Below, in pieces: positions 44,086 to 51,408 of a stretch of 51,408 nucleotides of DNA. The translations under genes were made by a program, and so were the position numbers. Under the pieces are notes generated by a model, which did no database searches, was not told the DNA's origin, and saw only the letters and a program-made list of their open reading frames with translations. Location of the stretch: contig JAAVFV010000018.1 of NCBI GenBank assembly GCA_014800525.1, positions 104,719-156,126 of the forward strand. The letters are read 5' to 3'. Numbering within the stretch: position 1 is the first letter of the stretch; every line of letters starts with the position of its first letter. The DNA is from Bacteroidales bacterium. GTDB taxonomy: Bacteria > Bacteroidota > Bacteroidia > Bacteroidales > Muribaculaceae.

Positions 44086-45570
44086 CTATCCCTTCTTTCT
44101 CTCAATCACCACCGCTCCGGCATAAATGGCCAGGAGCAGTATCTTGATTGCATAAGCCACACCGGCCACAAAGATTGTACTCAACCAGGCTCCGGCTCCC
44201 CATAACACGGCAGCCAGAATCAGAAAGAGTCCCATCCTCCCTACCGGATAATCAAGCGGATAATATTTCCGGCCCAGAAAATAGGATATCACCATCACTG
44301 CGAAATAGGCTATCAATGCAGCCCAGGCCGATCCCATATATCCTCCCGGAATGCCGATCCATCTCACCAGCCAGATATTGCATACCAGCATCACCACAAA
44401 GCAGATCAGCGACAGATACATACCCCAGCGTGTCCGGTCGGTCAGTTTATACCATAACGAAAGATTGAAGAAGACTCCGAAGCAGAGTTCGGCAGCCATA
44501 AGCACGGGCACTATCCGCAGCCCCTCCCAATAACCGGGAGCAATGAAATGACGCAATACCGGCAGGAAATACATCACTCCAAGGAAGATGAAAAGTCCGA
44601 ATATCACAAAGTATTTCATCGCATCGCAATAGGCCTGCTTCTTTCCTTCTCCGCTCTGCGATGCCTGGGAGAAGATAAAGGGTTCGTAGGCATAACGGAA
44701 GGCCTGGGTGAACATCACCATCACTATGGCAATTTTCATATTCGCGCTGTAGATACCCACCATCGTATCAGCGGCCTGCTTATTGTCGGGGAAGAGATAT
44801 GGCATCACCATCTGCCCCATATTCTGACTCAACACTCCGGCTATTCCCAAAATAAGCAGGGGCCAGCTATAGGATAGCATATCTCTCAGCAGAGAGGTAT
44901 CCAACCGATAGCGACGCCCTGTGAGTTCGGGAAGAAGCATCAGAAGAATACATATTGTGGAAATGAGATTGGCCAGGAATATCCAGCCGATTCCGAATCC
45001 GGCACCTCCCAATGGCTCATAAAACCAGCTGATTGCTCCCGGACATCTGCTCATCAGCCATGGACAGCACAAGAGGAAGAAAAGATTGAGTCCGATATTG
45101 AGACCCACATTCATGAGCTTGATTCCGGCAAAGCGGAACGGACGTTTCTTGTAGCGGAGGTAGGCAAAGGGCAGGTTGGTGAAAGCATCAATAGCTACGG
45201 TGATTCCTAACATAGCCACATATTCGGGATGCGCCGAGACATGAAGCCATCCCGATACAGGCGTTAAGAATTCCATCAGTAAGGCTATGAACAGACAGGA
45301 AGTGGAGCCCACAGCCACCAGAGAGGTAGTATAGACCGTTTCCGGCTCATCGTGCTTATTTGCAAACCGGAAGAAGCCGGTCTCCATGCCATAGTTAAGA
45401 ATCACAAGCGCCACGGCTGTGAAGCTATAGAGGAAACTGACCACTCCGTATTCTGAAGCGACAAATAGATAGGTATATAGCGGAACAAGACACCAGTTGA
45501 GGAAGCGTCCCACAATACTGCTGAGCCCATAGACAGCTGTGTCTTTTACCAATGATTTAATTCCGGCCAT
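44086..45570 (-). CDS. Polysaccharide flippase-like membrane protein (Wzx/MATE superfamily)
   Basis: A 494-residue protein from the ATG at 45570 (MAGIKSLVKDTAVYGLSSIV); a TTG at 45618 would add 16 residues. The N-terminal KDTAVYGLSSIVGRFLNWCL matches RfbX/Polysacc_synt, and about 12-14 hydrophobic helices follow (for example WPLLILGIAGVLSQNMGQM). It should flip undecaprenyl-linked oligosaccharides across the inner membrane for capsule, O-antigen or glycan export. No glycosyltransferase is adjacent, so a broad cell-surface role is likely. A copy of the 19-bp motif is found 27 nt upstream. Confidence 0.88.
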   Translation of the reverse strand: MAGIKSLVKDTAVYGLSSIVGRFLNWCLVPLYTYLFVASEYGVVSFLYSFTAVALVILNYGMETGFFRFANKHDEPETVYTTSLVAVGSTSCLFIALLMEFLTPVSGWLHVSAHPEYVAMLGITVAIDAFTNLPFAYLRYKKRPFRFAGIKLMNVGLNIGLNLFFLLCCPWLMSRCPGAISWFYEPLGGAGFGIGWIFLANLISTICILLMLLPELTGRRYRLDTSLLRDMLSYSWPLLILGIAGVLSQNMGQMVMPYLFPDNKQAADTMVGIYSANMKIAIVMVMFTQAFRYAYEPFIFSQASQSGEGKKQAYCDAMKYFVIFGLFIFLGVMYFLPVLRHFIAPGYWEGLRIVPVLMAAELCFGVFFNLSLWYKLTDRTRWGMYLSLICFVVMLVCNIWLVRWIGIPGGYMGSAWAALIAYFAVMVISYFLGRKYYPLDYPVGRMGLFLILAAVLWGAGAWLSTIFVAGVAYAIKILLLAIYAGAVVIERKKG

Positions 45571-45597
45571 TTCTGGTAAGATATTTTCAGAAAGGTA

Positions 45598-45616
45598 TTG
45601 AAGTTGGCTAAACTTC
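45598..45616 (+). repeat. 19-bp dispersed motif, copy 2 (TTGAAGTTGGCTAAACTTC)
   Basis: This copy includes the dyad TTGAAGTT-N5-AACTTCAA and lies 27 nt upstream of the flippase ATG, in the opposite orientation to the gene. It is 36 nt from the left end of the inverted-repeat element at 45653. Confidence 0.5.
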
Positions 45617-45652
45617 AATTCAAAGCTATGATAATTATATTATGGAGATCTA

Positions 45653-45848
45653 TTGAAGTTGTTTAAACTTATTTTTTATTCACATTTGCGAGAGATTTTG
45701 AGCTGATTGCGTCACTCGAAGAGGTAGCAACCTCTCGGTTGGTACCGATGAGAGGGGCGGAAGCAGCCCAAAAGATCCGCAAAGATGAATAAAAGAATGA
45801 AGAATATACCTAATTTTAACATTCGTAAATTAGTTTAAACAACTTCAT
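45653..45848. mobile_element. 196-bp non-coding element with 19-bp inverted-repeat ends (MITE-like)
   Basis: The left end TTGAAGTTGTTTAAACTTA (45653-45671) and the right end, read in reverse, ATGAAGTTGTTTAAACTAA (45848-45830), agree at 17 of 19 positions. The interior has no protein frame but several small hairpins (GAGGT-AGC-AACCTC, CGGT-TGG-TACCG, GCGGA...TCCGC). The right end overlaps the last bases of ruvB and supplies its stop codon. About 40 nt of the right end (45816-45855) are repeated with few changes at 49088-49127. The flanking sequence is too short to show a target duplication. Confidence 0.5.
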
Positions 45849-46888
45849 TGGTTAGGGTCGTCAAAAAGAGTCCCCTGAAGCGGCAGCCCGCTCCGGCCTA
45901 GATGACGGTAGGCCAGTTCGGTCACTTCGCGCCCTCGTGGGGTACGTTTGAGAAAGCCCTCCTTAATAAGGAAGGGTTCGTAGACCTCCTCTATCGTTCC
46001 GGCATCTTCTCCAATGGCGGTGCCGATTGTGGTCAGACCGACCGGGCCTCCCTTGAATTTATCAATAATGGTAAGCAGGATTCTATTATCGATCTCATCA
46101 AGGCCATAGCGGTCGATGTTGAGGGCTTCGAGTGCATGCCGTGCAATTGAAAGGTCTATGCGTCCGTTACCGCGTACCATCGCGAAATCGCGCACACGAC
46201 GTAAAAGCGCATTGGCGATTCGCGGAGTGCCCCGGCTGCGCAGCGAGATCTCGGCAGCCGCTTCTTTATCGATTCCGACTTTCAGGAGACGCGCCGAGCG
46301 TTCCACGATACCTTGAAGAGTTTTATGATCATAATATTCAAGGTGACAATTTATACCGAAACGCGCACGTAGTGGTGCGGTCAGTGAGCCGCTACGGGTA
46401 GTGGCCCCGATCAGTGTGAAGGGAGCTAAGGTGAGTTGCACACTTTTTGCTCCCGGCCCCTTGTCGAGCAGGATATCTATCCGGAAATCCTCCATTGCTG
46501 AGTAGAGATATTCCTCCACCACGGGATGCAGACGATGGATCTCATCAATAAAAAGGACATCGTTCTCTTCCAGGCTCATCAGGATACCGGCAAGATCGCC
46601 GGGCTTATCAAGCACAGGGCCCGATGTGACTTTAAACCCTACTCCCAGTTCATTGGCCACGATGTTGGATAGAGTGGTCTTCCCCAGCCCCGGAGGACCA
46701 TGAAGGAGGGTATGGTCAAGGGATTCCCCACGCATCCGGGCTGCGGCCACGAACACACGGAGATTCTCTATAATCTTCTCCTGTCCCTGGAAGTCATCGA
46801 ATTCCAGAGGACGGAGGGCTTTTTCGATATCTTTCTCAAATCCTGACGGGCGTTCCTGTCCCTGCCGGATATCATAATCTTCTTCCAT
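45845..46888 (-). CDS. ruvB: Holliday-junction branch-migration helicase RuvB
   Basis: A 347-residue AAA+ protein. Walker [17 protein letters not shown] lies near residue 65, Walker [13 protein letters not shown] near 115, sensor [17 protein letters not shown] with the arginine finger, and a C-terminal winged helix with [20 protein letters not shown]. RuvB rings drive branch migration with RuvA; ruvA and ruvC are not in the window. The stop codon lies inside the right end of the inverted-repeat element, so the final residues (FDDPNQ) may have been altered by its insertion. A promoter match lies upstream. Confidence 0.97.
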   Translation of the reverse strand: MEEDYDIRQGQERPSGFEKDIEKALRPLEFDDFQGQEKIIENLRVFVAAARMRGESLDHTLLHGPPGLGKTTLSNIVANELGVGFKVTSGPVLDKPGDLAGILMSLEENDVLFIDEIHRLHPVVEEYLYSAMEDFRIDILLDKGPGAKSVQLTLAPFTLIGATTRSGSLTAPLRARFGINCHLEYYDHKTLQGIVERSARLLKVGIDKEAAAEISLRSRGTPRIANALLRRVRDFAMVRGNGRIDLSIARHALEALNIDRYGLDEIDNRILLTIIDKFKGGPVGLTTIGTAIGEDAGTIEEVYEPFLIKEGFLKRTPRGREVTELAYRHLGRSGLPLQGTLFDDPNQ

Positions 46889-46922
46889 ACGCGAAATCCC
46901 GCCTCTTCAAAGGCGGGATTTG

Positions 46923-46954
46923 CAAATTTAGGAAAAGATTCATTATGTTGCAAT
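46923..46954 (-). promoter_or_regulatory. Promoter of ruvB
   Basis: On the reverse strand ATTG (46954-46951), a 20-nt spacer and TAAATTTG (46930-46923) fit the Bacteroidetes consensus with one mismatch in the -33 box, 34 nt before the ruvB ATG. The A/T-rich hairpin AATCCCGCC-TCTTCAAA-GGCGGGATT overlaps the start region at 46891-46920. Confidence 0.7.
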
Positions 46955-46977
46955 TCGTCAACGTATTTTCACTAAAA

Positions 46978-49086
46978 TTAGTTGGCGGATTTCACGAACT
47001 TTCCATTCTTTTTAACGAGATAAATTCCTTTCTTAAGGCTCTCTACCTTACGTCCCAGAAGATCGTAAATCTCCCCGGCTCCTTCCACATCAACCTCGGA
47101 TTCCGGTTCATCAATTCCGGTGGAGATCCAGCTCGTGGGGAAATAGTCAGTCGACATTTGATGCCCGTCAATGGTATAAAAGAGCCTTACGAATTTCACA
47201 TCTCCAAACTTCGTAGATGAATCAGCTGTGCCGTCAGAGAAAATACTATGCTTTTCATTTCCATCGAATCCTACCCATATATCAGTGATGGCATTGAGGC
47301 CCGCAATGTTCTCCTTAGGTCTGACTTTTACCTTTAATCCGCCCCAGCCATTTTTACTGAAGCTGATTTCATACATCTCCTCATAGCGGCAGCCACTTTC
47401 TACCAGAGTAGGATATCCGGCCGTGCATCCTCCCGGAATAAAATAGGTGGCATTCGGATCGACATACATATTCTGCTCATAATCTCCTTCCGGATCTTCG
47501 TCGCAGGCATCCATGAAGATCACGGGGCTTACCGTCGCGCCATTTCCGGCTGAGAACATTTTCCCCAATGGGCAGCGTTGCCAGTTATCTATCAGATCTG
47601 TATTCTGAGTCAGGGCCGCATATACATGGGGGGTGAAATCTTTCTTATTTGAAGTGGGAGAATAGATGAATTGAGGAGACTTCATTCCCCAGCATGTGGA
47701 AATGGAAATGGTGTCCACACCACAGGAATAGCCGAATGCCGGCAGTCCGGGAGATTGGGTATAGTTCCAGAATGTAAGGAAGCGGGGGAACACCACAGTT
47801 TCAAGTTTTTTACATCCGGCAGCAAAATAGGGTCCTAAAGCCGCAAAGATTTCTTCCGGACGCTCAATAATTACATTCGACCAGTCGATCTTCTTAAGGT
47901 TACGGCAATTTTCAAACAGACTGCTTCCTGCATTATAACTCCTGAGATATGATTTCTCGAAAACCACCTCCTCAAATCCCGTATTGAAGAAAGCGGAATC
48001 CTCACTTAGTTTGGTCTCTCCTCTGAAAGGGAATTCTTTCAATTCCCGACAGTTCTTAAATGCTGACTCCCCTACTGTAATGATGATATTTTCCGAGGAG
48101 ACTCTTTCGAGAGAGCTGCATCCGGAGGCAAAATTATCAGGAATATGCGGAGAGGTCATCTCGAGACGCAGGGTCTTAAGCTTGTCGCATCCACGTATTA
48201 TCGACCCCTCGAGAGTCTTTACCGCTTCCGGAATTGTCAGGGAACTGATGCCGCTGTAAGCAAAGGCATAGTCGCCTATCTCATATACCCGGGAGGGAAT
48301 GTTGATATCAGTCAGGGATGTCACATTATAGAAAGCATAGGGAGAGATTTTGTTGACATTCTCCGGAATTGAAAATGAAGTCAGCCCTCCTGACGGAACA
48401 GTTCCGACCACCCGGCCCGATTGGATCAGCACCGAATTAATCATCGTGAGCTTATGAGGGCGCACATCGACCAATTCTATTTTACGAAGGCCTTTCATCC
48501 GGTTTATACCTCCGTTCTTAAAAATCTCCACATTCTGCGGGATTTTCAGCGACGTTATGGTAAGATTCTCAACAAGAGCTTCCTCCGAGATATATTCAAT
48601 ACCATCGGGGATGGTAAGATTTCCGGTTGTTTCAAAACTCTGCGGCACCTTGATTAATTCCTTTTTCCCCTTTAACAGCAGCAGACCTTTGGGAGTGGTT
48701 TCGAAAATCGGAGATTTGGCATCAACAATGAACCGCACCAGTTTCGGGCAGTTAAAGAAATTCTCTGTCGTGGAATTCACAACCTGAGTGTCATGGACGT
48801 TCCCGAACCAGACATACTCCGCCGGGATAGTTATCTCCGTCACGGTGGTGAGGTTATCAAGGGCATGCTTGGCGACTTTGGTTATGGTATAAGTCACTCC
48901 GTCAGTGTGGGTGAATGTCGAGGGAAGCTTGAGTTTCCCGGATGTGGGTTGTGTGCCTCCCCATCCCACCAGACTGCACGTCTTTTTCGAAGTGTTGAAG
49001 TCATCGCATTTGTAGAGGATTGACCATGCGTTTGAGACACATAAAAGGAAGGCCAATAGAGATAAGACTTTTCTCATAAATTCCAT
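46978..49086 (-). CDS. Secreted BspA-like leucine-rich-repeat protein with C-terminal sorting-type tail
   Basis: A 702-residue protein; signal peptide MEFMRKVLSLLAFLLCVSNA (MRKVL may be the true start). Residues about 80-420 are LRR_5 repeats of the BspA type: LTIPDGIEYISEEALVENL, LTDINIPSRVYEIGDYAFAY, SLTIPEAVKTLEGSIIRG, LREFPFRGETKLSED-like. The repeats break into a Cys/Trp-rich region, and the last 30 residues read EIYDLLGRKVESLKKGIYLV and KKNGKFVKSAN, a short sorting tail of the type-IX kind. BspA proteins bind host matrix or other cells. It is divergent from the second TPR-TM-HTH regulator. A 19-bp motif copy lies 15 nt before the ATG. Confidence 0.83.
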   Translation of the reverse strand: MEFMRKVLSLLAFLLCVSNAWSILYKCDDFNTSKKTCSLVGWGGTQPTSGKLKLPSTFTHTDGVTYTITKVAKHALDNLTTVTEITIPAEYVWFGNVHDTQVVNSTTENFFNCPKLVRFIVDAKSPIFETTPKGLLLLKGKKELIKVPQSFETTGNLTIPDGIEYISEEALVENLTITSLKIPQNVEIFKNGGINRMKGLRKIELVDVRPHKLTMINSVLIQSGRVVGTVPSGGLTSFSIPENVNKISPYAFYNVTSLTDINIPSRVYEIGDYAFAYSGISSLTIPEAVKTLEGSIIRGCDKLKTLRLEMTSPHIPDNFASGCSSLERVSSENIIITVGESAFKNCRELKEFPFRGETKLSEDSAFFNTGFEEVVFEKSYLRSYNAGSSLFENCRNLKKIDWSNVIIERPEEIFAALGPYFAAGCKKLETVVFPRFLTFWNYTQSPGLPAFGYSCGVDTISISTCWGMKSPQFIYSPTSNKKDFTPHVYAALTQNTDLIDNWQRCPLGKMFSAGNGATVSPVIFMDACDEDPEGDYEQNMYVDPNATYFIPGGCTAGYPTLVESGCRYEEMYEISFSKNGWGGLKVKVRPKENIAGLNAITDIWVGFDGNEKHSIFSDGTADSSTKFGDVKFVRLFYTIDGHQMSTDYFPTSWISTGIDEPESEVDVEGAGEIYDLLGRKVESLKKGIYLVKKNGKFVKSAN

Positions 49087-49399
49087 GTTAACATTCGCAA
49101 ATAAGTTTAAACAACTTCATTCGGTTAGTGTTTTCGATTAGCTCTGCAAAATTAAAATATAGCCGTCTAAGAGAATGGTCGGATTGAAAACATAATTCAT
49201 CCGATAGACCTATAATAGTCTTGTCGGAATTAATTGTCGACTTTCAGGTCTATATGATGCGGAATTTAAACGGTCTATTTATAGTCTATTTCGTTTTCAC
49301 CGGTGCGTTCACGGATAATTAATGGAAACGGATAGGTTGTGAAAAAAGGGGATTGTTCTTAATTTTGAAATCTGAATTTTGACCTATACACCTTATTTT
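49087..49399. promoter_or_regulatory. Divergent regulatory region with GGTCTAT/ATAGACC repeats
   Basis: 313 bp between the LRR gene and its regulator. The words ATAGACC (49204-49210), AGGTCTAT (49246-49253) and CGGTCTATTTATAGTCTATT (49271-49290) give inverted and direct copies of GGTCTAT within 90 bp, a possible operator array. The 19-bp motif copy 5 is at 49102-49120 and a copy of the right part of the 45653-45848 element at 49088-49127. No gene is present. Confidence 0.45.
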
Positions 49400-51073
49400 A
49401 TGTTTCACGGTAGAATAGTTTTATTGATTACCGCTCTTTTCCTCATTCTGATTTCAGGATGTAGAAAGAGTAATTCTTTGGCGCATCCTTTCAAATGGAA
49501 CGCTATAAATAGAGAGGTCGATCAGTTGAGTCAACAGCTCGACAGTCTATTCTTCATTCATGCAGAAGATAGTGAGATCAATCCATTGATTGATTCTTTA
49601 GAGAGAATCTCAAAAAGAATTGATAATGAGGAATTGAATAAGAGAGTGGAGGTATTCAGAGCAGAACAGATGTCTGGTCATGAGGGTGGAGATGAAGAAT
49701 ATGAGAAGAAGATTACCGACCTACGTGAACATACCGATTCCGCCACCTACCCCTATCTTTATCACCGTATTCTTCATTTATTCCCGGATAGTGACGATCG
49801 GAATCTGGACGAGTACGTAAGGATAAATAACGAGTTGGATTTTTTCAGGAGTGTTGGCGATCCCGTGATGACAGCCTCTTCATTGATCTCATTAGGCAAC
49901 CTCCTGAAGGATGTGCGAGATCCCGCTCAGGCTATAGAAGTTTATGAGGAAGCCGACTCTATTCTGAATGCAAATGGTTTTGAGGAAATTGCCCTTTTTA
50001 ACCGTATGAATATAGCCACGGCTTCGATTATATTGCGCGATACTGTAAAGGCTACCGCCATCTTGCAGGATATGCGTAAGAATCCTATAATCACCGATAG
50101 ACCAGAAATCCTTGAGAATGTTTTACACAATCTTTATATCGACTGCGGAGTCCGAGATGCCCTCGATAGTCTGTATGCAATAAAAGGAGAGGAAAGTTCA
50201 TCTCTGATAGAAACATTTATGTCGAATGCCCTTCTGAATGAAGGAGATATACCCGGAGCGGTGGTTCACGCCCGGAAAGCTGTGGATAAAGCCTTGGCCG
50301 ATGAGAATATAAATGATTACGCAATCGCACTCTATGCCCAGTCGGATGCGCTTTCTGCCGCCGATGATACCTTAAGAGCTTACCGCTCACTTATTAAGGC
50401 TGTGGAGATTACTGATGATGTAGGCACATCTAACGAACCGGACAGGATAAAGAAAGAGGAGACCAATCGACTTATGTCGCTCCGTATGCTTGAACATGAA
50501 CTCGCCCGAAGTCGCTGGCAGTTGCGAATCGTATGCGGTATCTTTATCCTTATCGTGATTCTGGCCATAGGTGGATTCTTCTTGCGTAAGCGTATTATCC
50601 GGCTAAAGACAAGCCAGTTGCATGCCAATGAGGAGAAAGATAAGATTGCACGCAAACTTGTGGCCACCCAGATAGCAATGAATGAGACTCATAAGGTGCT
50701 CTCGACAGTGGAGAAAGCTGTTGATGGTCTTATGGGTGATAATAACACTACCGAACATTCGCGTGAGATCGCTAATGCCATCCACACCCATAAGGTGAGA
50801 AGTAGCGACCGTGAGAGTTTTATCGATTCCTTTACCGAGATTCATCCTGATTTTGTCAGACGACTTAAAGAGTGCAATTCCGCGATTACCGAACCGGATA
50901 TCCGTCTGGCTTCCTATATCGTAACCGGAATGGATAATAAACAGATTGCATCCACCATGGGAATTCGTCCCGAGTCGGTGAAGCAGGCTCGCTGGAGATT
51001 ACGAACCAAACTTTCTCTGGAAAAGGGAGCATCTCTCGAGGAAGCGCTTAGAAAACTTATGCGCGGTGAATAA
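49400..51073 (+). CDS. Second TPR-TM-HTH regulator, lipid-anchored, LuxR-type DNA-binding domain
   Basis: A 557-residue protein from the ATG at 49400 (a TTG 21 nt upstream is also in frame). The signal MFHGRIVLLITALFLILISGC has lipobox LISGC. The periplasmic region (about 25-365) is helical and TPR-like (PAQAIEVYEEADSILNANGF, DTLRAYRSLIKAVEITDD). One TM helix at about 372-396 (LRIVCGIFILIVILAIGGFF), then a coiled coil and C-terminal HTH (about 495-545): ITEPDIRLASYIVTGMDNKQ, IASTMGIRPESVKQARWRLR. The layout equals that of the 26518-28146 protein, although sequence identity outside the HTH looks low. It is divergent from the LRR protein. Confidence 0.83.
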   Translation: MFHGRIVLLITALFLILISGCRKSNSLAHPFKWNAINREVDQLSQQLDSLFFIHAEDSEINPLIDSLERISKRIDNEELNKRVEVFRAEQMSGHEGGDEEYEKKITDLREHTDSATYPYLYHRILHLFPDSDDRNLDEYVRINNELDFFRSVGDPVMTASSLISLGNLLKDVRDPAQAIEVYEEADSILNANGFEEIALFNRMNIATASIILRDTVKATAILQDMRKNPIITDRPEILENVLHNLYIDCGVRDALDSLYAIKGEESSSLIETFMSNALLNEGDIPGAVVHARKAVDKALADENINDYAIALYAQSDALSAADDTLRAYRSLIKAVEITDDVGTSNEPDRIKKEETNRLMSLRMLEHELARSRWQLRIVCGIFILIVILAIGGFFLRKRIIRLKTSQLHANEEKDKIARKLVATQIAMNETHKVLSTVEKAVDGLMGDNNTTEHSREIANAIHTHKVRSSDRESFIDSFTEIHPDFVRRLKECNSAITEPDIRLASYIVTGMDNKQIASTMGIRPESVKQARWRLRTKLSLEKGASLEEALRKLMRGE

Positions 51074-51082
51074 GCATAAGGC

Positions 51083-51408
51083 TCCATCCAATAAAGAATG
51101 TTAAATGCAGGGCGGTTTCTTTTTGAGCTAAAATCTTGAATCTATGAGGGAACAGCCTCTGCGCTGTGACCGAAGAGATTCGAGATTTTAGCCAAAAAGA
51201 GACCGGCGCAAGTAATTTTATTTCATTGGAAATAGTCTTTACATTTTAATTGATTAATATTAAAGTTTATTTAATTACTCCATTCTCGCATCTCAGGGGC
51301 ATCTATCACCTTTTGGCTCAGTCACATAGCCCGCTATGCTCCTTCGCCTGCAAGGCGATATCTGCTCCCTGAGATGCGACCCTGCATTAACATTTCTTAT
51401 TGGATGGA
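51083..51408. mobile_element. 326-bp non-coding element: 29-30-bp terminal inverted repeats and two long hairpins
   Basis: The left end TCCATCCAATAAAGAATGTT (51083-51102, continuing AAATGCAGGG) is matched in reverse by the final 29 bases of the window with two substitutions and one indel. Hairpin 1 pairs 51112-51143 with 51176-51208 (arm word GCTAAAATCTTGAATCT against its near complement). Hairpin 2 pairs 51286-51307 with 51357-51379 (TCGCATCTCAGGG arms) and has a loop with CATAGCCCGCTATG. No protein frame is present. The left end shares CTCCATCC-A-TAAA with the repeats at 2245, 2304 and 7056. The element reaches the window edge, so the true right border could be further out. Confidence 0.6.

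Overview
The window looks like a chromosome segment of a gut Bacteroidales bacterium, most likely Muribaculaceae or a close relative. The case rests on Bacteroidetes-type promoters (TTTG, 20 nt, TAnnTTTG) in front of both tRNAs and several operons; weak or absent Shine-Dalgarno sequences; Bacteroidales gene orders such as DUF177-rpmF-fabH-era-der; BspA-like leucine-rich repeats; lipoproteins with acidic residues after the lipid cysteine; and secreted proteins ending in a short type-IX-like tail. The family-level placement is inference. There is no rRNA, CRISPR array or intact insertion sequence.

Layout. 1-1910: 3'-truncated membrane-bound nucleotide-sugar dehydratase of surface polysaccharide synthesis, with a long structured leader. 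2394-3800: tRNA-Ser(UGA), then an AT-rich accessory patch with a small membrane protein, an orphan HTH antitoxin-like gene and gene debris bounded by 23-bp direct repeats. 3905-5820: a GlsB/OlsB-like N-acyltransferase overlapping an ATP-grasp ligase. 5920-9227: ychF, a surface lipoprotein, cdd and a glucosaminidase with LysM repeats. 9261-13879: promoter, structured leader, tRNA-Arg(CCU), DUF177, rpmF, fabH, era and der, i.e. translation, ribosome assembly and fatty-acid initiation. 13974-16347: four reverse-strand genes centred on FKBP-type prolyl isomerases. 16541-23790: secreted C1 peptidase, rsmA, S24 regulator with low-molecular-weight phosphatase, MINPP-like phosphatase, a small orphan protein and an AAA/PD-(D/E)XK protein. 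23941-30479: a secreted protein divergent from a TPR-TM-HTH regulator, then two overlapping NTPase genes. 30582-33316: four-subunit 2-oxoacid:ferredoxin oxidoreductase. 33700-37241: Sir2 deacylase, SDR oxidoreductase, GAPDH, MscL. 37284-46888: reverse-strand genes ruvB, flippase, nadB, S41 protease, mfd. 46978-51073: a second secreted-protein/TPR-TM-HTH divergent pair. 51083-51408: a hairpin-rich element with terminal inverted repeats.

How it works together. Most of the window is conserved housekeeping (translation, DNA repair, NAD and fatty-acid synthesis, anaerobic 2-oxoacid metabolism, protein folding in the envelope). The more interesting layers are the twice-occurring divergent pair of a tail-bearing secreted protein and a membrane-spanning one-component regulator, the acyltransferase/ATP-grasp dyad that could make or extend amino-acid lipids, a 19-bp motif present five times, mostly beside gene starts, and two small non-coding elements with inverted-repeat ends. 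Gene functions are assigned from sequence motifs read by eye; no database search was possible.
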